From: [Actinomadura] parvosata subsp. kistnae
GTDB taxonomy: Bacteria; Actinomycetota; Actinomycetes; Streptosporangiales; Streptosporangiaceae
Direction: 5' to 3'
Assembly: GCF_900323885.1 (NCBI RefSeq)
Contig: NZ_OOHJ01000018.1
Location: 930,001-994,000 of the forward strand
Length of the DNA: 64,000 nt
A model generated the notes under the pieces. It was not told the origin of the DNA. It saw nothing but the letters and a program-made list of their open reading frames with translations, and made no database searches. Numbering within the stretch: the stretch's first letter is position 1; every line of letters begins with the position of its first letter. Below are positions 47,788 to 55,265 of the stretch, one piece after another. The translations under genes were made by a program, and so were the position numbers.

Positions 47788-48473
47788 TTAGGAGCCGGTG
47801 GATCCGTAGCAGGTGGCGATCATTTCTTCGAGGGCGTCGCGTTCGGGGGCGGTGACGGTGAGGTCGTAGCGGGACTTGATGTCGATCCAGGCGCGGCTGT
47901 ACGTGCACCAGTACGACCGCAGCGGCGGCTTCCACTGGTCGGGTGACTGGTCGCCCTTGGAGCGGTTGGAGGAGGCGGAGACGGCGATGAGTTGCGGGCC
48001 TTCTAGGTCGTTGGCGAATCGGCGGCGCTGGGCGTCGGTCCATTCGTCGGCGCCCGAGCGCCACGCCTGGGCGAGGGGCACCATGTGGTCGATGTCGAGG
48101 TCGGAGGCGCTGGTGAAGTCCTTGCCGTCGTACACGCTGTGCCAGGTGCCGCTGATGGCGCGGCAGTTCTCGTCCTGTTTGACGTCCTCGCCGTCGCGGG
48201 CGAGGACGGTCTCGCGGGTGTCGCAGGAGTGGCCCTGCTGGACCCAGTGGGGGAAGCGGGCGCGGCTGTAGCCGGTCATGGGGCGGGGCTCGGCGGTGGC
48301 GAGCTGGTGGAGCTGGGCGTGGGCGGCGGGGGCGGAGAGGGTGGGCGGGAGTTCGGTGGGAGAGGCGGCGTTCGCGCCTGCCGCGGGGCCAGGCCAAGGG
48401 GCAGGGTGAGGGCCAGGAGGGACGCCGTCGCGGCGCTCGCCGTGCGGGCGGGCCATGATCGCATGGAGAACAT
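47788..48473 (-). CDS. Secreted HNH (DUF1524-type) endonuclease, apparent frameshift after the signal peptide
   Basis: The nuclease domain is clear: DLDIDHMVPLAQAWRSGADEW with the metal/general-base histidine, then NDLEGPQLIAVSASSNRSKGDQ, as in the actinobacterial HNH family. In its own frame the N-terminus is Pro/Arg-rich with no signal. One frame over, an ATG at 48473 opens a textbook signal peptide (MFSMRSWPARTASAATASLL then LALTLPLGLAP). Joining the frames at about 48381-48390 gives ...GLAPAAGANA-ASPTELPP, a good cleavage site. One missing base would explain it. Coordinates follow the restored product. Confidence 0.7.
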
Positions 48474-48551
48474 GGCCCACGACTACAGGTTCGGTTACGG
48501 TGAGTAATCGAAGACACGCGTCACCTGTCACTTAGAGTGACGGCGGTGGGG

Positions 48552-49439
48552 TTAGCTTGACGGAGTAGTGCCTGAGAGGCGTTCGACGACCCGCAGGAGG
48601 GCCGAGTGGTCGAGGGCGCCGTCGCCGGCCGCGTTCGCCGACGCCACGAGCTGGGCCACCAGGGCGCCGAGCGGCAGCACGACCCCGGCCTCGCGGGCGG
48701 CCGAGGTGACGATGCCCAGGTCTTTGTGGTGGAGTGCGAGGCGGAAGCCGGGCTCGAAGGAGTGCCCGGTCAGGTTGGCGCGCTTCTGGGTGAGGACGGC
48801 CGAGCCCGCCAGGCCGCCGCCGAGCACGTCCAGCGCCGCCTCCAGATCCACCCCGTACGCCCGCAGGAACACCACCGCCTCCGCCACCGCCTCGATGTTG
48901 GCCGCCACGATGAGCTGGTTGGCCGCCTTGACCGTCTGGCCGGAGCCGCTCGGCCCGACGTGCACGACGGTCCTGCCGACCGCGTCGAAGACCGGCCTGG
49001 CCGCCTCGAACGCGTCGGCCTCGCCGCCGACCATGATCGAGAGGGTCGCGTTCCTCGCGCCCGCCTCGCCGCCCGAGACGGGGGCGTCGAGGTAGCGCAG
49101 GCCCCGGCGGCCCGCCTCGGCGGCCAGGTCGCGGGTGACGTCCGGGCGGATCGTGGAGAAGTCGATGATCAGGGTGCCGGGTGCGGCGTGCTCGAAGACG
49201 CCGTCCGGCCCGGTCAGTACGTCCTGGACGTCCGGCGAGTCCGGCACCATGAGCGCCACGACCTCGGCGCCGGTCACGGCGTCGGCGATCGACTCCGCCG
49301 CCCGCCCGCCGGCCGCCACCAGCGGCCGGGCCTTCTCGGGGGTGCGGTTGTAGCCGGCCACGGCGTGCCCGGCCTCGACCAGGTGGACAGCCATGGGGCT
49401 GCCCATGATGCCGAGGCCGATGAAGGCGATGGCGGTCAC
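48552..49439 (-). CDS. Tartronate semialdehyde reductase-like beta-hydroxyacid dehydrogenase
   Basis: 295 residues. N-terminal Rossmann IGLGIMGSPMA, substrate motif YLDAPVSGGEAGA, and catalytic Lys in GSGQTVKAANQL (about residue 170) followed by the N of the family. Homologues reduce tartronate semialdehyde to D-glycerate. The hydroxypyruvate isomerase gene lies 120 bp upstream on the same strand, which supports that reaction over 3-hydroxyisobutyrate oxidation. GTG start with AAGGAA upstream. Confidence 0.87.
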   Translation of the reverse strand: MTAIAFIGLGIMGSPMAVHLVEAGHAVAGYNRTPEKARPLVAAGGRAAESIADAVTGAEVVALMVPDSPDVQDVLTGPDGVFEHAAPGTLIIDFSTIRPDVTRDLAAEAGRRGLRYLDAPVSGGEAGARNATLSIMVGGEADAFEAARPVFDAVGRTVVHVGPSGSGQTVKAANQLIVAANIEAVAEAVVFLRAYGVDLEAALDVLGGGLAGSAVLTQKRANLTGHSFEPGFRLALHHKDLGIVTSAAREAGVVLPLGALVAQLVASANAAGDGALDHSALLRVVERLSGTTPSS

Positions 49440-49559
49440 GTCCGAAGTTCCTTCCGTGTGTGTGGTGTCGTGTCGGGTAAGGTCGCCGCCCCGGGGGCGT
49501 GGACGGTCTCGGCGCCGCGGGTGTCCGGTGGACGTCACGCGGACGGTCGCTGTCGGAGG

Positions 49560-50339
49560 TCACGCGGAGGGTCGTTGCTCCCTGGGTAGCCAGGCGAACG
49601 GGTCCGGGCCCGTCGCGAGGTATTCGAGGCCGACATACCCGTCGTACCCGGCGGCCTCCAGGTCGTCGAGCCACTGCCGCAGCGGCAGCTCACCGCTTCC
49701 GGGCGCGCCCCTGCCCGGCGCGTCGGCGATCTGCACATGGGCGACGCGCGATCCGTACCGCTCGATGGCGGCCGGCACGTCGTCGCCGTTGACGGCCAGG
49801 TGGTAGAGGTCGGCGAGCAGCCCGGCACCGGGGACGCGGTCGAGCACGGCCACGGCGTCGGCGGCCGTCAGCAGGGGATAGCGCGGCGCGCCGCTGACCG
49901 GCTCCAGCAGCACCGTGCCCGCCACGCCCGCCACGCAGGCGGACAGCATCTCGACGGCCAGCTCGTCCTGCTCCTCGGCGGAGGCTCCGTCGACGCGGTT
50001 GCCGTACAGGGCGTTGAAGGCGCGGCAGCCCAGCCGCTCGCCGATGGCCGCCACGACGGGGATGTTGTCCAGCAGCTCGCGGGAGCGGCCCGGCCACGAC
50101 ACCACGCCGCGGTCGCCGCCGGGCATGTCGCCGGCGAAGAAGTTGAGCCCGGTGAGCCGCACCCCGGCGTCCTCGATCGAACGGACGAACGCGTCCACGT
50201 CGCGGTCGTCCGGCACCGCCACCGGCCACGGCCACCAGAACTCCACGGCCGTGAACCCGTCGGCCGCCGCCGCGGCGGGGCGTTCGAGCAGCGGCAGGCC
50301 GGTGTAGAGGATGGAGCAGTTCGCCGTCCACTTGGTCAC
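49560..50339 (-). CDS. hyi: Hydroxypyruvate isomerase (Hyi-like TIM barrel)
   Basis: 259 residues. It interconverts hydroxypyruvate and tartronate semialdehyde in glyoxylate assimilation. Features: MTKWTANCSILYTGLPLLERPAAAAADGFTAVEFWWPW at the start, catalytic Glu in TVLLEPVSG, LADLYHLAVNGDD, HVQIADAPGRGAPG and YDGYVGLEY. Operon with the downstream reductase; no glyoxylate carboligase is present in the window. Xylose-isomerase-like barrels look alike, but the two-gene context favours this call. Confidence 0.87.
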   Translation of the reverse strand: MTKWTANCSILYTGLPLLERPAAAAADGFTAVEFWWPWPVAVPDDRDVDAFVRSIEDAGVRLTGLNFFAGDMPGGDRGVVSWPGRSRELLDNIPVVAAIGERLGCRAFNALYGNRVDGASAEEQDELAVEMLSACVAGVAGTVLLEPVSGAPRYPLLTAADAVAVLDRVPGAGLLADLYHLAVNGDDVPAAIERYGSRVAHVQIADAPGRGAPGSGELPLRQWLDDLEAAGYDGYVGLEYLATGPDPFAWLPREQRPSA

Positions 50340-50461
50340 GCGGGCCTCTTCCTGGGGTTGGGGTCGGCGACTCCGAGTATGGCGCCGGACTGGTGGAAGG
50401 CGTCCATCGGGGCGGCGTGGGACGGGTGTGTCGTGCGGGCAACATGAAGCCGCAGCGGGTC

Positions 50462-50467
50462 TATGAT
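50462..50467 (+). promoter_or_regulatory. Near-consensus -10 for the unknown/ImmA operon
   Basis: TATGAT, 30 bp before the ATG at 50498, followed by a GGAGG ribosome site. The -35 (GCAACA at 50439-50444, 17-bp spacing) is weak. Unlike many promoters here it yields a normal leader. Confidence 0.55.
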
Positions 50468-50497
50468 GTTGGAAAGTAAAGCGGCTGGAGGTCGGGC

Positions 50498-51256
50498 ATG
50501 CGCATGTCCCAGTGGGCCCAGGAGACGTTCGGGCAGCGGGTTCCCCTGATCAGACAGGGTGTGGCCGAGGCGCTGGCGGTCGCGCTGGAGAATGCGCTCG
50601 ATGCCCAGAAGGTGGCGCAGACCGATCATTTGCACCCGTTCGGGTTCACGCTCATGTCGCGCAAGTTCGAGGCGCTGGCCGAAGCGTTCGAAGACCTCGG
50701 CGACGTGCGCATCATCAAGCCCGGCGGCTCGCAGCACGAGCTGGTGGTGCTCGACGGCAAGCTGCTGTTCCCGTTCCGCTACGCCAAAGACCGCTCGGTC
50801 AACGTCATGAGCGCCCGCATCGGCGACGGGCGGCCGTCCGCGCTGGTGCAGGCGCTGTTCGACCGGTTCGGGCCCGAGCCGCGCATGCGTCAGCTCGCGC
50901 TGCACGAGGTCGCGCCGCACGCCGTCCCGGTCGCCGAGGCGCTGGGCGAGCTGCCCGACGACACCCGGCTGGTGCTCATCGCCTACGCCTGCAACGCCCA
51001 CTCCGGGCTGCTCGACGCCTGGTGGGGCGAGGCCGAGCTGCTCGACCGCACCGGCAGCCTGCGCTGGCACCACTGCGAGGAGATCCCGCTGGTCCAGGAG
51101 AGCGCGGTGCCGGCCGGGCGGGAGGGCGAGGCGGCCGCGTTCGACCAGGGCGTGCCGCCCGCGCCGCAGCTCAACCCGCGCACCGGCGCCGCCAGGCTCG
51201 GGGCGCCGGTCGCCGAGCCGCTGCCGTTCGGGCCAGAAGCCGCCAGCGGTGCGTGA
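50498..51256 (+). CDS. Unknown protein coupled to an XRE-ImmA metallopeptidase
   Basis: 252 residues, no signal or membrane segment. An N-terminal helical part (VPLIRQGVAEALAVALENALDAQK) is followed by ELVVLDGKLLFPFRYAKDRSVNVMSARIG and VLIAYACNAHSGLLDAWWGEAELL. The alternating strands, with conserved-looking E, D and K residues, could fit a nuclease fold, but I recognise no family. The gene has a good promoter and GGAGG, and its stop overlaps the next start by eight bases. The tail after ~215 is low complexity. Confidence 0.72.
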   Translation: MRMSQWAQETFGQRVPLIRQGVAEALAVALENALDAQKVAQTDHLHPFGFTLMSRKFEALAEAFEDLGDVRIIKPGGSQHELVVLDGKLLFPFRYAKDRSVNVMSARIGDGRPSALVQALFDRFGPEPRMRQLALHEVAPHAVPVAEALGELPDDTRLVLIAYACNAHSGLLDAWWGEAELLDRTGSLRWHHCEEIPLVQESAVPAGREGEAAAFDQGVPPAPQLNPRTGAARLGAPVAEPLPFGPEAASGA

Positions 51257-52415
51257 CTCCGGCACCGGGCGGCGGCCTTCGCGTGACCCGGGCGGGCCGA
51301 GCCCGCAGGCCGTCGCCGACGCGTTCGACGCCACCCGCCTCACCCAGGCCCGCCACCTGGCCGCGCTCACCAAGAAGGAGGTCGCCGAGCACCTCGGCGT
51401 CTCCCCCGCCGCCGTCGGCCAGTACGAATCCGGCGTCACCCGGCCACGCCCCGACCTGATCCCCCGGCTGGCCGAGGTGCTGTCGGTGCCGATGGCGTTC
51501 TTCCTGCCGGGGCGCCCGCACGGCAAGCTCGACGGCTCCATGGCGCACTTCCGCAGCCTGCGCTCCACCCGCGCCTACCAGCGGGCCAAGGCCGTGGCCT
51601 TCGTCGAGCAGGTGTGGGAGCTGACGTACGCGCTGGAGAAACGCGTCCAGCTCCCCGCCGTCGACCTGCCCGGCTTCGCGGGCGGCGAGATGCACTCCGA
51701 CCTGCCGCGCGACCCGGCGGGCGCGGCCCGCGCGCTGCGCGCCCACTGGGGGCTGGGCACCGGGCCGATCGGCCACCTCGTACGCCGCATGGAGGCGCAC
51801 GGCATCGTCGTGGCCTTCCCCCGCCACGACCCCGACGCGGTCACCGTCGACGCCTTCTCCACCTCCAGCCTGCCCCGGCCGATCGTGGTGCTGACGCCCA
51901 ACCGGTTCGACGACATCTACCGGCACCGCTTCACCGCCGCCCACGAGCTGGGGCACCTGGTGCTGCACGGCGACACGGCGGCGGGCGACACGCAGCAGGA
52001 GCGCGAGGCCGACGCGTTCGCCGCCGAGTTCCTCACGCCGCGCGACAGCATCCTGCCGCAGCTCCCGCTCCGCGCCGACCTGCGCCGGCTCGCCGAGCTG
52101 CGCCGCACGTGGGGGGTGTCGGTCGACTCGCTGCTCTACCGGTGCAGGGAGACGGGGCTGCTGTCCGACTCCGCCGCCGGCCGCGCCTACCAGCGGCTGG
52201 CCGCGCTGCGCGACCAGCCGGGCTTCACCAACGAGCCCGTCTCCGGGTATCCGGGCGAGCAGCCGGTGCTGCTGGCGCGGGCGTTCGAGCTGGCGGGGCG
52301 GGAGAGCGGGCTGAGCGCCGCCACGCTGGCTCAGGAGCTGGCCTGGCCCATTGCGCGCGTACGGGAGCTGATCGGCCTGCCCGACCGGCGCCCGTCCCTG
52401 AAGCTCGTCCCCTGA
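51249..52415 (+). CDS. XRE-ImmA/IrrE regulator-metallopeptidase fusion
   Basis: 388 residues. The N-terminal helix-turn-helix (LTKKEVAEHLGVSPAAVGQYESG, ~40-62) precedes a long linker. The ImmA domain has HELGH at 232-236 and a downstream EREADAFAAEFL (third ligand about 253-255). Proteins of this type cleave a phage-like repressor or serve as the antitoxin/regulator side of two-gene modules. GTG start overlaps the upstream unknown gene. The C-terminal ~100 residues are helical and may recognise the partner. Confidence 0.88.
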   Translation: MRDSGTGRRPSRDPGGPSPQAVADAFDATRLTQARHLAALTKKEVAEHLGVSPAAVGQYESGVTRPRPDLIPRLAEVLSVPMAFFLPGRPHGKLDGSMAHFRSLRSTRAYQRAKAVAFVEQVWELTYALEKRVQLPAVDLPGFAGGEMHSDLPRDPAGAARALRAHWGLGTGPIGHLVRRMEAHGIVVAFPRHDPDAVTVDAFSTSSLPRPIVVLTPNRFDDIYRHRFTAAHELGHLVLHGDTAAGDTQQEREADAFAAEFLTPRDSILPQLPLRADLRRLAELRRTWGVSVDSLLYRCRETGLLSDSAAGRAYQRLAALRDQPGFTNEPVSGYPGEQPVLLARAFELAGRESGLSAATLAQELAWPIARVRELIGLPDRRPSLKLVP

Positions 52416-52425
52416 AGCTCGTCCC
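52398..52425. repeat. 14-bp tandem duplication at the immA stop codon
   Basis: CTGAAGCTCGTCCC occurs at 52398-52411 (last codons) and 52412-52425. The stop TGA lies in the second copy. Confidence 0.85.
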
Positions 52426-52465
52426 CTGATCCAGGCCCGCCCCTGACCCGCACCCCAGCGGCGGT

Positions 52466-53104
52466 TCAGCGGTCTTCCGGACGTGGGTCGGCGGTGAGGG
52501 TGAGGCTGCCGGGCAGGGCGGCGACCGCGGCGTGGAAGCGGGCCGCGAGGTCCGGCACGGACGGCGGGTCGCCCGCCTCGGCCGCCCACCCGCCGGCCGC
52601 GACCCGCCACGCCGCCACCAGCATGTCCCCCGCGAGCCTTGTGCGGGGGTCGTCGGGCAGGTCGAGGCGCCGGTGCAGCACCTCCATCACGGTGCCCAGG
52701 GTGCTCTCGCAGAAGTGCAGGTTGTAGGCGTCCATCGAGGACGTCTCCTGCGACAGGCGGTAGCTGAGCGCGGCCCGCCCGGCCCACGCCGGGTCCGCCA
52801 CCCGTTCCAGCGCGGCCAGCAGCGTCGCCTCCATCAGCTCCATGAGCGGGCGCCCGTCGGCGGGGATCGTCTCCAGCTCCTCCAGAAAGGCGCGCCACAT
52901 GTCGTGCAGCGGCGCCATGGCGACGTCCTCCTTGCCGGTGAAGTAGCGGAAGAACGTGCGCTTGGAGACCTCCACCTCCTCGCACAGCTCGTCGAGCGTC
53001 ACCCCGCCGAAGCCGCGGCTGCTGAACAGGCGCAGGGCGGTGTCGATCAGTGCCTGCCTGGTGCGCTGCTTCTTGCGCTCGCGCAGCGGCGATGCGGTGG
53101 TCAT
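52466..53104 (-). CDS. TetR-family transcriptional regulator
   Basis: 212 residues. Helix-turn-helix GVTLDELCEEVEVSKRTFFRYFTGKEDVAM at ~34-63; the C-terminal domain resembles the MftR-like actinobacterial group. Minus-strand TACACT lies seven bases before the ATG (leaderless). Divergent from a zinc-binding dehydrogenase, with a palindrome in the 97-bp gap, so it probably represses that gene and itself. Confidence 0.92.
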   Translation of the reverse strand: MTTASPLRERKKQRTRQALIDTALRLFSSRGFGGVTLDELCEEVEVSKRTFFRYFTGKEDVAMAPLHDMWRAFLEELETIPADGRPLMELMEATLLAALERVADPAWAGRAALSYRLSQETSSMDAYNLHFCESTLGTVMEVLHRRLDLPDDPRTRLAGDMLVAAWRVAAGGWAAEAGDPPSVPDLAARFHAAVAALPGSLTLTADPRPEDR

Positions 53105-53146
53105 GGCACGAAGTGTACGTGAGAGGCGAACGCCACTTGCGAGCGA

Positions 53147-53163
53147 ATGCCACTCAGTGGCAT
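53147..53163. promoter_or_regulatory. 17-bp perfect palindrome in the TetR/dehydrogenase gap
   Basis: ATGCCACTCAGTGGCAT, symmetrical about C53155. A related half-site, CGAACGCCACT (53128-53138), lies 17 bp upstream of CGAATGCCACT (53145). Likely TetR operator with an auxiliary site. Confidence 0.72.
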
Positions 53164-53201
53164 AAAGGAGCCGTTGTCCCGTCCAAGGAAGGCGCGAACC
53201 C

Positions 53202-54131
53202 ATGCGTGCTCTGCTCATCGACCACTCCGCCCCGTCCGGCCTGCGCCTCGGCGAGAGCGCCGACCCCGTGCCCGAGCCGCACCAGGCCCTCGTCCGCGTC
53301 CACGCCACCTCGCTCAACTTCGGCGAGGTCAGGCACGGCATCGAGAGCGCCCCCGACGGCTCCGTGCTCGGCTGGGACGCCGCAGGCGTGGTGGAGCGGC
53401 CCGCCGCCGACGGCTCGGGTCCGGCCGCGGGCACCCCCGTGATCACCGTCGGCCTCGACGGCGCGTGGGCGGAGCTGCGCGCCGTGGACACCTCGACGCT
53501 GGGCGTCGTCCCCGCCGGCGCGGACCTCGGCGCGATCAGCACCGTCCCGGTGGCGGGCGCCAGCGCGTTGCGCGCGCTGCGCCGCGTCGGGCCGCTGCTG
53601 GGCAGGCGCGTGCTGGTGACGGGCGCCACGGGAGGCGTCGGACGGTACGCCGTGCAGCTCGCCCGCCAGGCCGGCGCGCACGTCATCGCCTCGACCGGCA
53701 ACCCCGCCGAGCACGGCGACACGCTGCGCGCCCTCGGCGCCCACGAGGTGGTCGCCCACCCCGGGCAGGCCGGCGGCCTGGTGGACGGGGTGGTGGACAA
53801 CGTGGGCGGGCCGCAGCTCGTGGCCGCGTTCGACAAGCTGGCGCCGCACGGCACGCTCGTCGCCGTCGGCCACGGGACGGGCGAGGCGGAAACGTTCCCG
53901 TTCGGCGCGCTCTTCGGCAACGAGGGGCGGCACGACCGCTCCCTCGTCACGTTCTACCTGCTCGACGGCGGGGACCTGGTGCCCGACCTGACCTGGCTGG
54001 CCGCCCGCGTCGCCGCCGGCGACCTCGACCCGGGCATCTCGTGGCGCGGCCCGTGGCAGCGGGCGGACGAGGCCATCGCCGCCCTGGTCGAGGGCCGGTT
54101 GCACGGCAAGGCGGTGCTGGACATCGACTGA
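53202..54131 (+). CDS. MDR-superfamily zinc-type dehydrogenase/quinone oxidoreductase
   Basis: 309 residues, short for the family. NADP-binding motif [23 protein letters not shown] (~137-159); the N-terminal GroES-like domain has [10 protein letters not shown] and lacks catalytic zinc cysteines. This fits a zeta-crystallin/quinone oxidoreductase-type enzyme reducing quinones or enones. Divergent TetR and palindrome imply inducible expression by a small molecule. Confidence 0.88.
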   Translation: MRALLIDHSAPSGLRLGESADPVPEPHQALVRVHATSLNFGEVRHGIESAPDGSVLGWDAAGVVERPAADGSGPAAGTPVITVGLDGAWAELRAVDTSTLGVVPAGADLGAISTVPVAGASALRALRRVGPLLGRRVLVTGATGGVGRYAVQLARQAGAHVIASTGNPAEHGDTLRALGAHEVVAHPGQAGGLVDGVVDNVGGPQLVAAFDKLAPHGTLVAVGHGTGEAETFPFGALFGNEGRHDRSLVTFYLLDGGDLVPDLTWLAARVAAGDLDPGISWRGPWQRADEAIAALVEGRLHGKAVLDID

Positions 54132-54138
54132 CGACTTG

Positions 54139-54158
54139 ACCTCAATAATGCTTGAGGT
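54139..54158. promoter_or_regulatory. SoxR-type operator
   Basis: ACCTCAA-TAATGC-TTGAGGT: perfect seven-base arms with a six-base centre, matching the CCTCAA/TTGAGG halves of the known SoxR site. It overlaps a TTGACC -35 (54136-54141), with a CACCCT -10 candidate 19 bp downstream (54161-54166), the long spacing expected for MerR-family activation. It precedes a quinone oxidoreductase gene. Confidence 0.82.
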
Positions 54159-54161
54159 TGC

Positions 54162-54231
54162 ACCCTCGTAGGGAGCACGACCTACGGGAGGACACCCCTC
54201 GTAGGAGCCACCGACCTACGGGAGAAACACC
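54162..54231 (+). repeat. Two tandem ~35-bp hairpin units in the dehydrogenase leader
   Basis: CCCTCGTAGG-AGC--CGACCTACGGGAG occurs twice before the ATG at 54232. Each unit folds as CGTAGG/CCTACG with the GGGAG ribosome-like motif at its end. The second copy supplies the actual Shine-Dalgarno. Confidence 0.75.
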
Positions 54232-55209
54232 ATGCACGCCGTCGTCCTGCACGCCTTCGGCCCCGCCGAGAACCTCAGCTACGAGACCGTCCCCGACCCC
54301 GAGCCCGGCCCCGGCCAGGTGCGCATCGCCGTCAAGGCGGCCGGCGTCCACCTGGTGGAGACCATGCTGCGGGCCGGCCGGGCAAGCGACTCGCTGCCGC
54401 CCCAGCCGGAGCTGCCCACCATCTTCGGCGGCGAGGTGTCCGGCCGGGTGGACGCCGTCGGCCCTGATGTGGACCCGGAGTGGATCGGACGCGACGTCGT
54501 GACGGCCGGCGGGCAGCCGGGCGGCTACGCCGAGCTGGCCGTGGCCGACCTCAGCAGGGTGCACCGCCTGCCCGACGGCCTCAGCCACGAGGCCGCCGTG
54601 GCGATGATCGTCACGGGCGGCACCACCCTGCAGTTCCTCGACGTGGCCCAGCCCACCCCCTCGGACGTGCTCCTCGTCACCTCCGCCGCGGGCGGCATCG
54701 GACGGCTGATCGTCCAGTACGCCCGCCGCCTCGGCGCCACCGTGATCGGCGCGGCCGGCGGCCCCGGCAAGGTGGCGGCCGTCCGCGAGCTGGGCGCCGA
54801 CTTCGCCGTGGACTACGACCTGCCTTCCTGGCCGGAGGAGGTCGCCTCCTGGCTCGGCGGCAGGAAGGTCACCGCCCTGCTCGACGGCGTGGGCGGCGAC
54901 AAGGCGCGGGCGGCGTTCGGCCTGCTGGCCGACGGCGGCCGGTACGTCACCATCGGCAACGCCTCCCAGGGCGACTTCACGCCCGACCCCGAGACGGTGC
55001 GGGAGCGCGGCCTCACCGTCACCAACGCCCTGCTCCAGCTCATCGCCCAGCCGGAGACGCGGCCGGAGTACGAGGTCAGGGCGCTGGCGGCGGCGGCCGA
55101 GGGCGCGCTGGTGCCGGACGTGCAGACGTTCCCGCTGTCGCAGGCCGCCGCGGCCCACGCCGCGCTGGAGTCCCGGCAGACCACGGGCAAGGTCGTCCTC
55201 ATCCCATAA
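54232..55209 (+). CDS. Zinc-binding dehydrogenase / quinone oxidoreductase, SoxR-box controlled
   Basis: 325 residues of the quinone oxidoreductase branch of MDR enzymes. AVKAAGVHLVETMLRAG, GGEVSGRVDAVG and the nucleotide motif VTSAAGGIGRLIVQYARRLGA are present, and no zinc ligands. Under SoxR control such enzymes remove redox-active quinones. The leader carries two tandem hairpins. No soxR gene is in the window, so regulation would be in trans. Confidence 0.9.
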   Translation: MHAVVLHAFGPAENLSYETVPDPEPGPGQVRIAVKAAGVHLVETMLRAGRASDSLPPQPELPTIFGGEVSGRVDAVGPDVDPEWIGRDVVTAGGQPGGYAELAVADLSRVHRLPDGLSHEAAVAMIVTGGTTLQFLDVAQPTPSDVLLVTSAAGGIGRLIVQYARRLGATVIGAAGGPGKVAAVRELGADFAVDYDLPSWPEEVASWLGGRKVTALLDGVGGDKARAAFGLLADGGRYVTIGNASQGDFTPDPETVRERGLTVTNALLQLIAQPETRPEYEVRALAAAAEGALVPDVQTFPLSQAAAAHAALESRQTTGKVVLIP

Positions 55210-55252
55210 GCGCCGTAGCGGCCCTCCCCACGGAAGCGGACTCTCCGCTCAA

Positions 55253-55258
55253 TAGGGT
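55253..55258 (+). promoter_or_regulatory. Leaderless promoter of the ABC exporter pair
   Basis: TAGGGT seven bases before the ATG at 55266. It shows that the ABC genes can be transcribed independently of the dehydrogenase 57 bp upstream. Confidence 0.6.
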
Positions 55259-55265
55259 GCGATAC

